This document shows positions 36,146 to 47,560 of a DNA stretch of 64,000 bases, piece by piece (position 1 is the stretch's first letter; each line of letters opens with the position of its first letter). Origin of the DNA: Candidula unifasciata (lineage: Eukaryota > Mollusca > Gastropoda > Stylommatophora > Geomitridae); the NCBI GenBank assembly GCA_905116865.2, contig CAJHNH020001090.1:372001-436000 (forward strand), read 5' to 3'. The translations under genes were made by a program, and so were the position numbers. The notes below the pieces were generated by a model. The model was not told the DNA's origin. It searched no databases and saw nothing but the letters and a program-made list of their open reading frames with translations.

Positions 36146-36555
36146 AGAGACAGAGAGAGAGACAGGCAGACACCGAGAGAGAGGGAGAGACACAGACAGA
36201 AAGAGAGAGAGAAACAGAAAAAGAGTGGGGGAGAGGGAAGAGATGCCAGAGAGAGAAATAGAGAGAGGAAGGGTGGGAGGGGATGGAGTAAAAGATCTTC
36301 AAAAGATGCCATTTCATTGCTGAGTTGAAACTGCTACAATTCCCCATTTTCTCTGGCTGGCATGTCACAGCATACTGACTAGGTTATTTTATTTTCACTT
36401 TATAGATAAAGAAACAACTGTGCAATTTTTCTCCAAACATGCATTGTTTCCCCCAAACACTCCACTACAGCTTCTATTATAAGCATACATAAATTCAACA
36501 GATACAGTTTCTGTAATGACAATTTCCGAGAACACAACAAAACATGAACCCTCAC

Positions 36556-36818
36556 CCTAATGATTGGACTCTCTTTCTTGGCAGGTGTTTCTCTAGAGAC
36601 ATGTTCTGGATCTTTCTTGCTGAACTTTGGTGTCGACAAACGATCAAAGAAGGACAGAGACACCCTCTCTTTTTTCTCTTTCCGGTGACTAGTATCTCTG
36701 GCACCATCTGCATCCTTCTCCATGCCATCTTCATCAATATCATTTGTTTTCTCTGATATATCTTCGTTATCTTTCTCTGCCTTATCGTTTTTCCGAAGTG
36801 GACGAGTCTTCAGGCGGT
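36556..36818 (-). CDS. MAP7: MAP7 exon E: charged linker
   Basis: The acceptor CAAAACTAG has a weak pyrimidine tract but supplies AC, completing an Asp codon with exon D. The 87 residues include acidic repeats (DNEDISEKTNDIDEDGMEKD) and ERVSLSFFDRLSTPKFSKKD. The donor GTGAGG gives phase 0. The aromatic-basic FFDRLSTPKF segment is the most distinctive part. The frame stays open exactly between the two splice sites. Confidence 0.8.
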
Positions 36819-37060
36819 CTAGTTTTGTTGGAATGTAAATAAAAAATTTACATTTGTTAACAATAATGTATTTCTTTCACAGACAAAAGCAAAGGGATTA
36901 ATAAGTGTTCCAAATATCAATTCAAGTGATCATTTACTACAAAGTATTGTATTTTCCTGTGCATAAGACAATTTTTTAAAGTTTTAAACTGGGGAAAAAG
37001 GGGGTGGATCTGGGGTTGGTATCGTCTTATACACAGAATGTGATAAAAATATGAAAATTC

Positions 37061-37062
<2 letters not shown>
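36819..37062. other. MAP7 intron upstream of exon E
   Basis: AT-rich sequence containing ATACACAGAATG-like pieces that recur near 30310 and 37160 around TA tracts. No gene. Confidence 0.4.
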
Positions 37063-37140
<78 letters not shown>

Positions 37141-37185
37141 GGTCCTTATATATGAGGGCATCTTATATACAGAAAAGTATGGTAA

Positions 37186-37224
<39 letters not shown>
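37063..37224. repeat. (TA)n tract and 37-bp C tract
   Basis: A TA run of about 75 bp, then unique sequence, then C homopolymer at about 37188-37224. Confidence 0.93.
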
Positions 37225-37226
<2 letters not shown>

Positions 37227-37234
37227 ATCATGCC

Positions 37235-37345
37235 AGTGGTGCACAGGAGAAATGGTGCTAGACCTAAATTTCTATAGACTGCACTCAATGTGGTCACCTG
37301 AGGGCCAGCTGCCTTTATTTCCATGGAAATTTCCTGGTGCAACAT
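37235..37345 (-). mobile_element. SINE family S3 fragment
   Basis: GGTGCTAGACCTAAATTTCT, AATGTGGTCACC and CAGCTGCCTTTATTTCCATG align with the 5' half (plus orientation) of the 42170 copy. The tRNA-like end is missing. Confidence 0.5.
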
Positions 37346-37674
37346 TTTTTTTACAACCAAACATGTTAGCTGACTAGTAAAATTACCAAATATCTCTAGA
37401 GACATATTAGGTGACTTTTTCCAGATTCTCTGAAAACAAAGTCTTCGGTTCACATCTGCACAGAGGCAGATTTTTATTAGTGACTTAGACATAAATCACT
37501 GCCCACGGCGATAGTGAGTGTGACTGTCTAAACGAAACACCAATACATTTGGAACATGCGGAAGAAGCTGCCAGATCAGAAGAGCAGTTTTTGTTGTTGT
37601 CAGTCTGCATGTCTGAGCTTTCCTACTAGACCAGCTGCCAGCTACAGCTAATGGCCTGGTCTGCCCTGTCATAA

Positions 37675-38167
37675 GTTTTCAGTTTTTTCTGACAAGTTAA
37701 CACAGAACAGGTAGTAGCAGTTACTGTTATACACTAATTCAGTCATATCTGACAATCTAACAGAGAACAGGTAGTAGCAGTTACTGTTATACGATAATTC
37801 AGTCATATCTGACAATCTAACAGAGAACAGGTAGTAGCAGTTACTGTTATACGCTAATTCAGTCATATCTGACAAGTTAACAGACGGTAGCAGTTACTGT
37901 TATACGCTAATTCAGTCATATCTGACAAGTTAACAGACGGTAGCAGTTACTGTTATGCGCTAATTCAGTCTGACAATTTAACAGAGAACAGGTAGTAGCA
38001 GTTACTGTCATACGCTAATTCAGTCATATCTGACAATCTAACAGAGAACAGGTAGTAGCAGTTACTGTTATACGCTAATTCAGTCATTTCTGACAAGTTA
38101 ACAGAGAACAGGTAGTAGCAGTTACTGTTATACGCTAATTCAGTCATATCTGACAAGTTAACAGAGA
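37675..38167. repeat. 60-bp minisatellite, about 8 copies
   Basis: Unit TCTGACAATCTAACAGAGAA, CAGGTAGTAGCAGTTACTGT and TATACGCTAATTCAGTCATA, with two shortened copies (37870-37975). The array ends at an (TA)n tract. It lies in the MAP7 intron D-E. Confidence 0.94.
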
Positions 38168-39055
38168 ATATATATATATATATATATAAAATTTACTCCA
38201 ATATTTTTCACATTACTTCCTTTGACCACAATCTTTCACTACCCGCCTTGCCTATCCTACCTCTCAGGTCACTTCCTGTCCATTGTGTGTCTGTGGCAAC
38301 TTGTGAGGATGCACTGCAGCCAACATTTGTTTGTGTATGTATAGTTTTTTAACCACAAATTGATATTAGTACTCTTTTATAAAGTTTTATTTTTTATTTT
38401 CAAATGTGAGTGAATAGTTTTATCGATTTCACAAAAATGCTATTATTTTATACATTCTTTAATAAAACCTTTCTTTTCCAAGGGTTGGTGAATATTTTTA
38501 CTTATTTCACCAGTTATTTTATGCATTCTTTTATGTGGCAGTATCACTGTCTGTGTGTCTTGTATGCTGATGAAGGGTTTCGAGCTGCAACATTGATGCT
38601 GTCATTTACTGACTAATTCTAATTCTAGGTTAGGTCAACCTTTTCATGATAATTTGTGTACTGAGCGATGCCACTTTATGGAGCTGAACCCAGATTTTTA
38701 AAACCAAAGGCTGTATGTATTCATATGTGGCCACACAATAAATCTTCATTATAAATATTAGGGTTTTAGTTTTATTATTCATCTAATTACAAGTTGGATA
38801 TGTTAATTACACACTTACATGATCCTAAAATGTTGTTAGTAAAAATTAGTTACTTGCATTGAATAATAATGTTAGAAGCAAAACCAACAACAACAAACTG
38901 CAACTATCCAATTTTTCTAATGTTAAATTAGTAAGTCTGAAGCCCCATCCAAAGCTTAAAATACTATACCCTAGTTTGTGTTTAAAAAAAAATCAGTAGG
39001 AAAAGAAAGGATCAGTAAAAAGAAAGAAAGAATCATGAAAAGACAGAGAATTCTG
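38168..39055. other. MAP7 intron, unique AT-rich sequence
   Basis: No repeat or gene recognised. A few short frames only. Confidence 0.5.
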
Positions 39056-39290
39056 TGTGTGGTTGCTGGGTTCCCATTTGTGGGTGACAAAAGAATAAAC
39101 CCACTGCTCTTTAACAAGCATGCCATAAAAGGCTACTAACTTAGGGTTGTTTACTGAAATTCAATGTGTTGGTCGAAAGGAGCAGATATCACAGCCTAGC
39201 TGTAAACTAAAACAGAATGTGTCAATCGCAGGACAAAAATGGGTATGAGAAAGGTGAGGAAACACCCCCCCCCCCCCCCCCCCCCCCCAC
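39056..39290 (+). mobile_element. SINE family S2 copy followed by a C tract
   Basis: AATAAACCCACTGCTCTTTAAC, TGTGTTGGTCGAAAGGAGCAG and ATCACAGCCTAGCTGTAAAC in S2 order, then unique bases and C homopolymer at about 39265-39288. Confidence 0.65.
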
Positions 39291-40024
39291 ATCATCAGAA
39301 GCAGTGATGTGTGAAAGAACATCACTGAAATGTGGCAGGGAGAAATAAGAAATAATGGGCAGGAAGGTATTTCGTTTTCAAGAGAATGGAGCCAGTGTAA
39401 TGACAGACTGTAGGTCTACTGATGACATATGACATGTGCAAAACTTGATGAGCAGTAACATGGCGCTGCCTAGGTAATTTTCCGGAGACAAATTACATTA
39501 ATGATGGCAAAAGATATAACGTAAGTATCTCCGACATAAAGAAAATATTATATCATGTGAGAACATGAGCAAATAGTATCAAATCTCTGGAGATTTATAA
39601 GAACAGGTGGTGTTTAGCTTTTTTTTTTTTTTTAATTCAGAGGCTCTGAGGAGATTAAATGACAAGAGAGTTGATGACAGAAATGTAAAAGAGACAAGCA
39701 AAACATTTTTGCGGTATTAAAATACACAACATTCTTATAAAAACCATACATTGAGGGACAGCTGAAAGCGAGTGAACAAGAGGCAGACACTGATATAAGT
39801 GGGAGGGCAACATCAAGAGATGAACAAATAGCAGTCTAAGACTGTGAACATCCAGGGTGAGGGACAGACCATAGTGGAGATCCATTACAGCCCAACCTTC
39901 ATTATGAAGACAACATATGACTGATAGAAAATTAGTGAAGGAAAAAAACAGTTGTCATTCTAAAATGAAACAGCTTGCAGAATGTCAGCAGTTTATAAAG
40001 AATAGTAATAGAAGGCAGAGTTAA

Positions 40025-40260
40025 CTGTGTGGGTGCCCGGGCCCAGGGAGGGGCTCATTGTTTCATTCAAAGTCAAAATGCATCTGCCTGAAATGCAAAG
40101 AACCAACAGTCTGCTCACAAATAATCCAGATCTGTAAAACATGTGCATACAACAGTCAAGTTCTGGAACAAAACTAAAAGTCCAGAAGTGGAAGAACATA
40201 GAATTTCTCGCCGCAGTTTACAGCTAATGAATCCAAAGAAGGAGAAGAAAAAGAAGGCAG
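40025..40260 (+). mobile_element. SINE family S1 copy
   Basis: AATGCATCTGCCTGAAATGC, ACCAACAGTCTGC, CCAGATCTGTAAAACATG, AAAGTCCAGAAGTGGAAG and CGCCGCAGTTTACAGC, ending AAGGAGAAG. This is S1 read toward its (GAA)-rich tail. Confidence 0.68.
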
Positions 40261-40264
40261 AGTT

Positions 40265-40445
40265 ACTGTAAAAAAGAGGCAGGGTGTGACCAACACAATG
40301 GCAGACAAACTGCATTGATGACAACCTGGCCATGAAATTGCCCACGGCAAGAGAACTGACAAATGATCCAGAGCGAGCTTTGGTTACTGATGTTCTACAA
40401 AGAACCTGCAACATGAAACTGATGATGGCCCTAGCAAGTTGATAT
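40265..40445 (+). pseudogene. LINE RT tail fragment
   Basis: RQTNCIDDNLAMKLPTAREL and ALVTDVLQRTCNMKL are recognisable as the very C-terminal part of a LINE ORF. It is short and broken. Confidence 0.45.
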
Positions 40446-40483
40446 ACAGTGTTTTTATTTTGTCCTAATTTCAGTGTGATATC

Positions 40484-40740
40484 TTCTTCTTCTTCATTCC
40501 GGTGGAAAGTCCTAGATGTTCATCCATTTGGACTTTGTGCCAGGTTCTGAGTTTTGCATCTCTTTTACCGGGCGGATGCATTCCGACTTTGAAGGAAGCC
40601 CCCAATTAGTAGACTCTTATGACATGCTTGTTGGAGGGGGTGGGGTGAAAATAAAAGGGGGAGGTGGGGGGTAATGGGTCTATTCTTGTTTCCCCCACAA
40701 AGGGGACCAGGAACCCACAAGGAGAGATATCTTCATTCAC
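40484..40740 (-). mobile_element. SINE family S1 copy with internal G-rich insert
   Basis: CTTCTTCTTCTTC, then AGATGTTCATCCATTTGGAC, GCGGATGCATTCCGACTTTG, TTAGTAGACTCTTATGACAT, then a GGGGGTGGGG stretch, and GGGTCTATTCTTGTTTCCCC. It lacks the middle ATCTGG/TGCAGAC part. Confidence 0.62.
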
Positions 40741-40744
40741 CCAC

Positions 40745-40870
40745 ACAAGGGATCCTGTGTGTGGTTTATAGCTAGGCAGCATAACCTGTTCTTTTCAGCC
40801 CAACATAGCCCATTTCAGTAAACTTCTAATTTGTTACCTTTTGCAATATGCTTGTTTGAGGACAGTGTGT
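40745..40870 (-). mobile_element. SINE family S2 copy
   Basis: GTGTGGTTTATAGCTAGGCAG, CAGCCCAACATAGCCCATTT and TTTTGCAATATGCTTGTTTG, directly adjoining the S1 copy. Confidence 0.55.
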
Positions 40871-40963
40871 TGATTGTGAGGCTCAAAAACTCACACAGAA
40901 GTGTGATGAACGATGAAAAAGAATCAACAAAATGTATCTTTAATAAAAACAAACTCAAAAAAT

Positions 40964-40965
<2 letters not shown>

Positions 40966-41012
<47 letters not shown>
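40966..41012. repeat. 47-bp C tract
   Basis: Uninterrupted C homopolymer, 72 bp beyond the exon D donor in the MAP7 intron. Confidence 0.97.
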
Positions 41013-41014
<2 letters not shown>

Positions 41015-41090
41015 CACAGAAACAAAATAACCAAACCATAAGCAAATGAAACCAAACTCCAATCAGAAACAAGCTCAGTTATCTATCTAC

Positions 41091-41339
41091 CTCTGCCAGT
41101 TCGGTCAGTGCTCTTGCTGCGAGGCGACTTAGCAGGCTCCCCGCCTACGAAACTGGGCATAGAAGAAGCCACACTGGCTGGCCGCTGCTTTCGGATCATT
41201 TTATTCTCCCTCATCTTGACTGGGCTGGGCATGCTGGCGGTCATCGAGGTCCGGGTCATGGATGATCCCATCCCAGGAACATTCGTAGGGCGCTGGTGGT
41301 GTTGTGCAGCCGTGGACACCGTGGATGTTGATGTGGTTC
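41091..41339 (-). CDS. MAP7: MAP7 exon D: Ser/Thr/Pro-rich linker
   Basis: Acceptor ATCTTTTATAG. The exon opens with GA completing the Gly codon begun in exon C. It encodes 82 residues, TTSTSTVSTAAQHHQ through SMTASMPSPVKMRENKMIR to KSPRSKSTDRTGR, and ends at a GTAGAT donor in phase 1. Low complexity and basic, as expected for the disordered linker. Two Met-rich stretches could serve as starts for a shorter isoform. Confidence 0.8.
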
Positions 41340-41869
41340 CTATAAAAGATCTTCTTCCTTCGCGTATTGTTTCAAGGCCTTGTACAGTTTGTTGGCAAAT
41401 TGATGAGGGCAACAACAAGCCATCAAACACACACCCAAGTTAAATGGGTGGTTATGTGTTTGCCCACAACAATTTCCAGTGGGGAAGGGACAAAAACAAG
41501 ATAGGGCAGACAGAAGAGAAGGGAAAGAAGAAAGTAAGTAAAATTATAAAATGGACAATGTCAACAACTGAAACAAATTGTCTGTCTTGAAAGAATTAGT
41601 TTCTGATGCAAACCCCACCACCATATCAATGAGTGAGTGTCTTGCCTACACATATATGTGTTTCTGTTACATAGTAATTACATTATATGTACTTGTATTA
41701 GACTTTCTTGTACTAACATATAACTATATACTGACTCCATTCCTAACTCTAAACATATAATAGATTGTTAAAAGACAAAACACTAACATTACACTGTACA
41801 TTAGTTCTGTGAGAACAAATAAAATATACTCATGTTTAGCAAGTGATTTTTCAAATGGAGGAACGCCGC

Positions 41870-41995
41870 TGTAGCTACTGAGTTGCGTGCGGACGGCGAC
41901 ACAGGCGGAAGGTTTTTTTTCAGCTGTCCGTACTGGTGGCAGAGCACTTACGGTTTATAATCGTGTGCAATGACACTGGTTCACATCTCGCGACA
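41870..41995 (-). promoter_or_regulatory. CpG-dense patch, possible internal promoter with leader exon
   Basis: About a dozen CpG in 125 bp in an otherwise CpG-poor intron. It contains TCTCGCGACA, one base off the TCTCGCGAGA promoter element. On the minus strand ATTATAAACC is followed by GTAAGTG, a strong donor (exon end at 41952). It sits about 530 bp upstream of MAP7 exon D. Confidence 0.3.
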
Positions 41996-42169
41996 TTACC
42001 TTTTAAGTGATAATTTCCTCATCTAGGAAGAAATTTCCTTAGACAGCATGAAAGTGATTTTATTCAGTAAAATAACATTCTAGATACAATAATTTTTTTT
42101 TTTAAAGTTTTGATAAAATCACTTTTAGTAACTCCCAGTAATGATAAAAAGACCCTCTTGAAGTCCCTA

Positions 42170-42400
42170 AGGCATATAGGGCTAGACCTATATTTAACAG
42201 ACCAATCATCACTCAGTGGGTAATGTGGTCAATATCATGCTGGTTGTCTTTACTTTCCAGGACTCTACCTGGTTCCTATTTAAGACTGAGTCGACTTGGG
42301 AGCCAAGAATAAGTCTGGCTCCGTTTGGATCTGAACCTACACCCTTACCACAGGTAAGAATCAAGCTGCTGTACCACAGCGGCTCCCCCAGTACTGAAAG
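42170..42400 (-). mobile_element. SINE family S3 copy with intact tRNA-like end
   Basis: On the minus strand the right end reads GTGGTACAGCAGCTTG (box A-like) and GGTTCAGATCC (exact box B consensus; plus 42328-42338). The body shared with other S3 copies follows. Confidence 0.65.
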
Positions 42401-43599
42401 ATAATAAATATTGATTTTAATCTGCGAAGGAATAACTAGAATGTTTATACAAACTTGTTCTCCACAGAACTCATGTACATCTGTTAATATGTTATTCTAA
42501 GACATGAATAAAAGAAAATAAGCAATGTGTCCATTTGTATGGTTTATGTATTTATCATAACAATTGTCTACGGCGTACAAAACTGCTGTATGTAAAAACA
42601 CTAACAGGGATTAATTTGTTTCTCAGAATTTCATAATGCAAATAGCAACACAGGGCATTTAAATGACCAATGCCAGGGAGTCAAGACTTGTTCAGTAATC
42701 ATGCAAGCCAAACACATGCTTTTCTGGCACATCAAAATACAGGTTAACATCAGAACATGATTATTCAATCATGCACCATGCAGTGTTTGTGTTTGCTAGT
42801 GGTCTTTGATAGAGGCAGTTGATTTTTAGTAAGATATGTGACTATAAAATATTATTCACTTTGTAATACAAAATAACTATGTGTGTTTCATATCCATCTA
42901 CTACCACAGAAACCAGTTGTTTACAACCACATACATTAGATGACTAATTCTGAATTACTTTGTTTGCCTGTGAGTGTGATGTACTATAAAAACATAATAA
43001 AACATGGTCATAACAAGACACATGCTTAGAAATAACATCATCATCAGTTCTCGTTATGCCCTTAGAAATAACAGGATACACTAAAGTAATTAGGTGATAA
43101 TAATAATCATGAGAGTTAATTAGTTATGTATTCAATTATTATTTACTTTAATCAGTTTGGCAGTTGGTTAAGAGAAATCAGCCACAAATTTGTAACAAAT
43201 AATTAATAAACTCCGCATGCCAAAGTCTTACAAATGTTTTGCAATTTCTATTACATAAAAGTTTTAAAGCTTTCCAGTAATTCAATATGAGCTTTCTAAC
43301 AATGTAACTGGGTATAAAACTGTTCATGTAGAAGTGCTTAAAATAAACATGAAAAAATATGGAATACACAGTGCCAAACTTGCCCATCAACAAAACAAAC
43401 CTGAAATTTTAAACTATTTTAACAGACTTTCTTCAAAAAATGTCTGAATCAATAAGAACTTTCAACTAATTTATGAAATTTTTTTCTTTTTTCTTTACAT
43501 CCAGCTAAATGAAGAACATAACTTAAGCATTCGTTTCCCCAAAATTAAGGGAAGACTTGTTAAGACCAATTGTGAAGCTCATGGTAAATGTCCTAAGCA
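42401..43599. other. MAP7 intron, unique AT-rich sequence
   Basis: CATCATCAGTTCTCGTTATG at about 43037 is a short fragment of the LINE/SINE tail seen at 23326. Otherwise there is nothing recognised. Confidence 0.5.
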
Positions 43600-43614
43600 T
43601 GTTCTGTGTTTATC

Positions 43615-43768
43615 ACTAAAAGAGTGGTTGGCAGTGTTGTAGTTTACAACTAGGCTGTGATATCTGCGCCCATCAGTCAAACAAATCCAATTTCAGCAAA
43701 ACCCCAATTAGCAACCTTTTATAACATGCTTGTTAAGGAGCAGTGTTTATACCCCCCCCCCCCCCCCC

Positions 43769-43816
<48 letters not shown>
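43615..43816 (-). mobile_element. SINE family S2 copy followed by a 65-bp C tract
   Basis: GTAGTTTACAACTAGGCTGTG, AATCCAATTTCAGCAAAACC, CCAATTAGCAACCTTTTATAA and CATGCTTGTTAAGGAGCAGTG, then C homopolymer at 43752-43816 with one T. Confidence 0.7.
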
Positions 43817-43821
<5 letters not shown>

Positions 43822-43929
43822 AACCCTAGAACCTACAGAAAGATCAAATACTCCGCGATACAAAGGAACTATATTACAGACATGAGAAGGATGTTAGGAT
43901 GGCTATAACCATCTATACCAGTATATACT

Positions 43930-44190
43930 TCATGTCATTACTGAGGCTATACCAGTATATACTTCATGTCATTACTGACACATAAGGCACCCACAAATGA
44001 TCACTGTTGCTAGTCTGCTGCTCTTCTGTCCATGGTATCCTGTATCAGTTTACATTACTTTTTTTTTTTTTTGTTTAAATCTCTCCTTGTGGTTTCCTTA
44101 GGCTGATCATTTTCCTTTTCCCCATCTGCTGTCCATTGTATAGCTCTCCTTGCCAAAATGTCATGAGGGCATTTTGCAAACATGACCAAA
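43930..44190 (-). mobile_element. LINE-derived repeat related to 57265-57460
   Basis: GTCATTACTGACACATAAGGC, CCATGGTATCC and CCCCATCTGCTGTCC correspond in order to GTCACTGACACATAAGGC, TTTGGTATTCCATG and CCTCATCTGCTGTTC at 57275-57400. Confidence 0.5.
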
Positions 44191-45010
44191 CCATCTCCAC
44201 GCTCTTCTTTAAAAAAAATTAACCACTGATAAACATTTTGTTCTCCTCATTAGTTACCACTGATAGATAGACATAAATGAATTTTTAAAAACATTTGTTA
44301 GTGAACATTGTTGTTTAGAGACTAATATCCTTGAGCTACGACCCTGGTCACTCAAGGTTTTTTGTTGCCAGTATTTATTTATGGTTGCTACACACTTTTC
44401 AGACTTTCTACTGGCCAGACACACACACAAATGTGATTTCTATAGGAGATATGTCAGGTTGAGTGATTTTTGTGTATTCCTTTCCATACCTGTGGTATTG
44501 GAGGTTTAGGCAATGTGCTTATGACGGTTCTCTAGACATGACAGCTCACCTGTTGTTTGTGTTTTGTGATACTGTGAAGCTGACTGCTTCTATGTTTCAT
44601 TTCAAATATTTGGTTGTTGGGGGTGATTCCCAGGTTCTGGCCTTATTTCTCTGAAGAGTTTTGGGGCAAAAAGTTAACTGTGTCCCGGCAGTCAATTTGA
44701 CCCCCATCCGTCTACTGGTGTGATGATTTCAAATCCTGAGGATCCAGGGGATTAGGTTTTTAATATGACAACTCCTCAGAATTCAATGAGTCTTGGCTCC
44801 ACTTCCCCTAGAGATAAAAGATGATGTGTACTATGAGTATGAAGATTCTTCGCTGGCTGTTCGGGGACAGGAAGCTAATATGGGCTTGTCCTGAATGCTG
44901 GGCTGTCGAATCTTCACCCAGATGAACCCAAGAGATAAAATCTTTGACCTTATATATATAAAATTCAAGGCACTAAATACCTTTTCTGTTAAACACCTTT
45001 CCAGTACATT
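44191..45010. other. MAP7 intron, nothing recognised
   Basis: Mixed sequence with no coding or repeat signal that I could name. Confidence 0.45.
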
Positions 45011-45275
45011 TACAAGTGAATGGGATTTGCTGTCTTCCAAATCTAATGTTAACAATGGGATTAGCTGTCTTCCAAATCTAATGTTAACAATGGGATTTGC
45101 TGTCTTCCAACTCTAATGTTAACAATGGGATTTGCTGTCTTCCAACTCTAATGTTAACAATGGGATTTGCTGTCTTCCAACTCTAATGTTAACAATGGGA
45201 TTTGCTGTCTTCCAACTCTAATGTTAGCAAATGGGATTTGCTGTCTTTCAACTCTAATGTTAACAATGTGATTCT
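45011..45275. repeat. 35-bp minisatellite, about 7 copies
   Basis: Unit TGGGATTTGCTGTCTTCCAA plus CTCTAATGTTAACAA. The last copy has an extra base. It lies in the MAP7 intron C-D. Confidence 0.93.
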
Positions 45276-45539
45276 GTCTTCACTTTCTGTGGTTACAGTT
45301 AATGATAAAAAAAATAAGAAAACAATGGGCAAGTTTTTCTATACGAAAAAAAAAAAAGAGTGACAAATAAGCTAACAAATATGCACATAAAAAAAAAATA
45401 AAGTTTTATTTGTGGGAACTGTAATTAGTCACAAGAAAATAACATTCATTAACAGAAAATCTATAATGCAGCCTTACAGAATTAATTAATTAATTACTGA
45501 AATGTACAACTGTAATCTTGGTAATTTTGGTAATCTTAG

Positions 45540-46090
45540 TTTCAGCTTTATAGCAAACGAGTCACCCCATAGTTGCTCCGCTCCTGTGCCAACGAAAAAA
45601 CACACAGAATGTTCGTCGCAGTCCCTTGTGGAAAGATTGACAGACTGCTGTCTCAGCATATGCACTAGCATACACACGCATTAAAAGCATACGGTAGCCA
45701 TCAGAAGTGCTAACACGAACAGTTTGACATTAGAAATGCAGTTCATCATCGACGGTAGCAGAAGTCGCCAACAGATCAGCAGTTGCGCACACGATCAATA
45801 TTAATCACATAAAGGCACCACCAATATTGCGGCGACAGGCCACGCACGATTTTCTGAATCTACAGTTCACAACACCACGTTGGCCACAGTCGAAAAATAT
45901 TCCAAATAAAATCCGCAGCTCACAGAGTCGCGTTTTGCACTTAACTCAGTAGCTAGCGCGACGAAACTGTATCCTTTCGGTCTACAAATGGATCAAAATG
46001 CAACGGCCACCGTACGGCAGAAGCAAAAAATTTGTCTCGACGCCAAACTATAACCGCACCTGGCGTCCATTTTGTACAACTGTATGAGGC
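45540..46090 (-). promoter_or_regulatory. CpG-rich cluster, candidate internal MAP7 promoter
   Basis: Roughly 30 CpG in 550 bp, by far the densest patch in the MAP7 introns. It contains GCGGCGAC, AGCTAGCGCGACG and, near 46063-46075, GGCGTCCATTTTG, whose reverse complement CAAAATGGACGCC resembles a YY1 site with its embedded ATG. On the minus strand it lies 4.2 kb upstream of exon D and 0.6 kb downstream of exon C, so it could drive a short isoform. Strand and activity are inference. Confidence 0.35.
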
Positions 46091-46234
46091 ACAATGTGGG
46101 AATTTCAATTCATAATATACATTGAGTCAATTTGTATGTGACTAAAAATGTCTAGCTACAGCTAAAAAAAAAACAGTGCTAACAAACATACTGCCAATAA
46201 GATTAACAATTTTAACTAGAATTTTTTTTTTTAA

Positions 46235-46615
46235 TGGGATCTATGACATTCTATACTGCTGCATCAAGATTCTATGACAATCTATAGAAGTGTGTCAAGA
46301 TTCTATGACCTTCTATAAGGCTGCATCAAGATTCTATGACATTCTATAAGGCTGCATAAGATTATATGACATTATATGAGGCTGTATCAAGATTCTACAA
46401 CATTCTATAGGTCTGCATAAAGATTCTATGACATTCTGTAAGAGTGCATCAAGATTCTGTGAAATTCTACAAGAGTGTGTCAAGATTCTGTGACATTCTA
46501 CAATACTGTATTAGGATTCTACAACATTCTATAATGCTGCAATAAGATTCTGTGACATTCTATAAGGCTGTATCACGATTCTGTGACATTCTGTAAGGCT
46601 GCATCAAGATTCTAC
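46235..46615. repeat. 31-bp minisatellite, about 12 copies
   Basis: Unit GATTCTATGACATTCTATAA plus GGCTGCATCAA, highly diverged. It ends about 50 bp from the MAP7 exon C donor. Confidence 0.9.
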
Positions 46616-46664
46616 TAGCACAAGAACTCAAAAACATTTGCAGAGAGCACCACTACTGGCTTAC

Positions 46665-46765
46665 CCATAGCTGAACCTGGCCGCGGTGGTGGATGCAAGG
46701 CACTCAGTGAGGAAAACTCCATGCTACGTCTGCGATACAAAACACTTGTGGACACAGATAGCTGT
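46665..46765 (-). CDS. MAP7: MAP7 exon C
   Basis: Encodes QLSVSTSVLYRRRSMEFSSL and then SALHPPPRPGSAM, followed by a GTAAGC donor in phase 1. Two acceptors are possible: TTCTGCCAG (start 46765, phase 2) or CAGACAG (start 46761, phase 0). The RxLSxSxxxL pattern resembles the KRLSKSS-type segment of MAP7 proteins. The 101-bp length assumes the first acceptor. Confidence 0.72.
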
Positions 46766-47384
46766 CTGGCAGAAGCATCACCTCCACCATGTATTGCTAC
46801 ATGTTGAAGTGGTGATGGCAGTGCAACCAAAATGGGATGGGCAACAGGCAAAAAATAAAATTGTAAAAAATAAAGTGCATGCAACTCAAATGAAGCAACA
46901 ACATAAAATAAAGTGTCTGCTAAACAGAAATGAAATGAAAAGGTGTAAAACATACTGAGCACTGGCATTCAAAACTGAACAGCTTTTATTTAGTTCCAGT
47001 AGCAATTTCTAGTCGGTTAACCCTTTGGAGAGATGCAGCCGATATATCAGCCCAACATTAAATAGCCAAAAGGGCTGATGGGAAGATCGGTTGGCCCTAT
47101 ATAACACAAGCCTTCAGACTGGCTGGCAGGTTTTCATACCTGCCAATCAGAATAAATAAGGTTATGCTACAAGTGTTGACAGTTTTATAATAAATGACAG
47201 AAAATGAGTAACTAAAAGCAACAACTTTTCAAAAGAGACCTATACGTTACTCAAATGAAATGACCTCCTGGATAAAAACAATAACAACAACAATAATTTT
47301 TAAAAAATCAACAGTAATAAGCTTCCAAGAATATTCAAATGATGAGTTCAGATCTGCTTGTTGCTGTCTGACCTATAATTTAGA

Positions 47385-47560
47385 GCAGGGAAAAACAAAG
47401 AAAGAAAAGACCAACTGCACATTAACAAGGATGCTGTAAAAAGCACACTGAAGGTTTGCTGAAATCGGACTTATTCAGATGAAGGCCCAGACATCGAAGT
47501 CTCGCTGTAAACCACAGCATGGCAAACTGTATTTGAAAGTGCAAATGCAGAAGGAGAAGA
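47385..47560 (+). mobile_element. SINE family S2 copy
   Basis: AACTGCACATTAACAAGGAT, TTGCTGAAATCGGACTT, GTCTCGCTGTAAACCACAGC and GTGCAAATGCAGAAGGAGAAG, the S2 order with its (GAA)-type tail. Confidence 0.62.
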
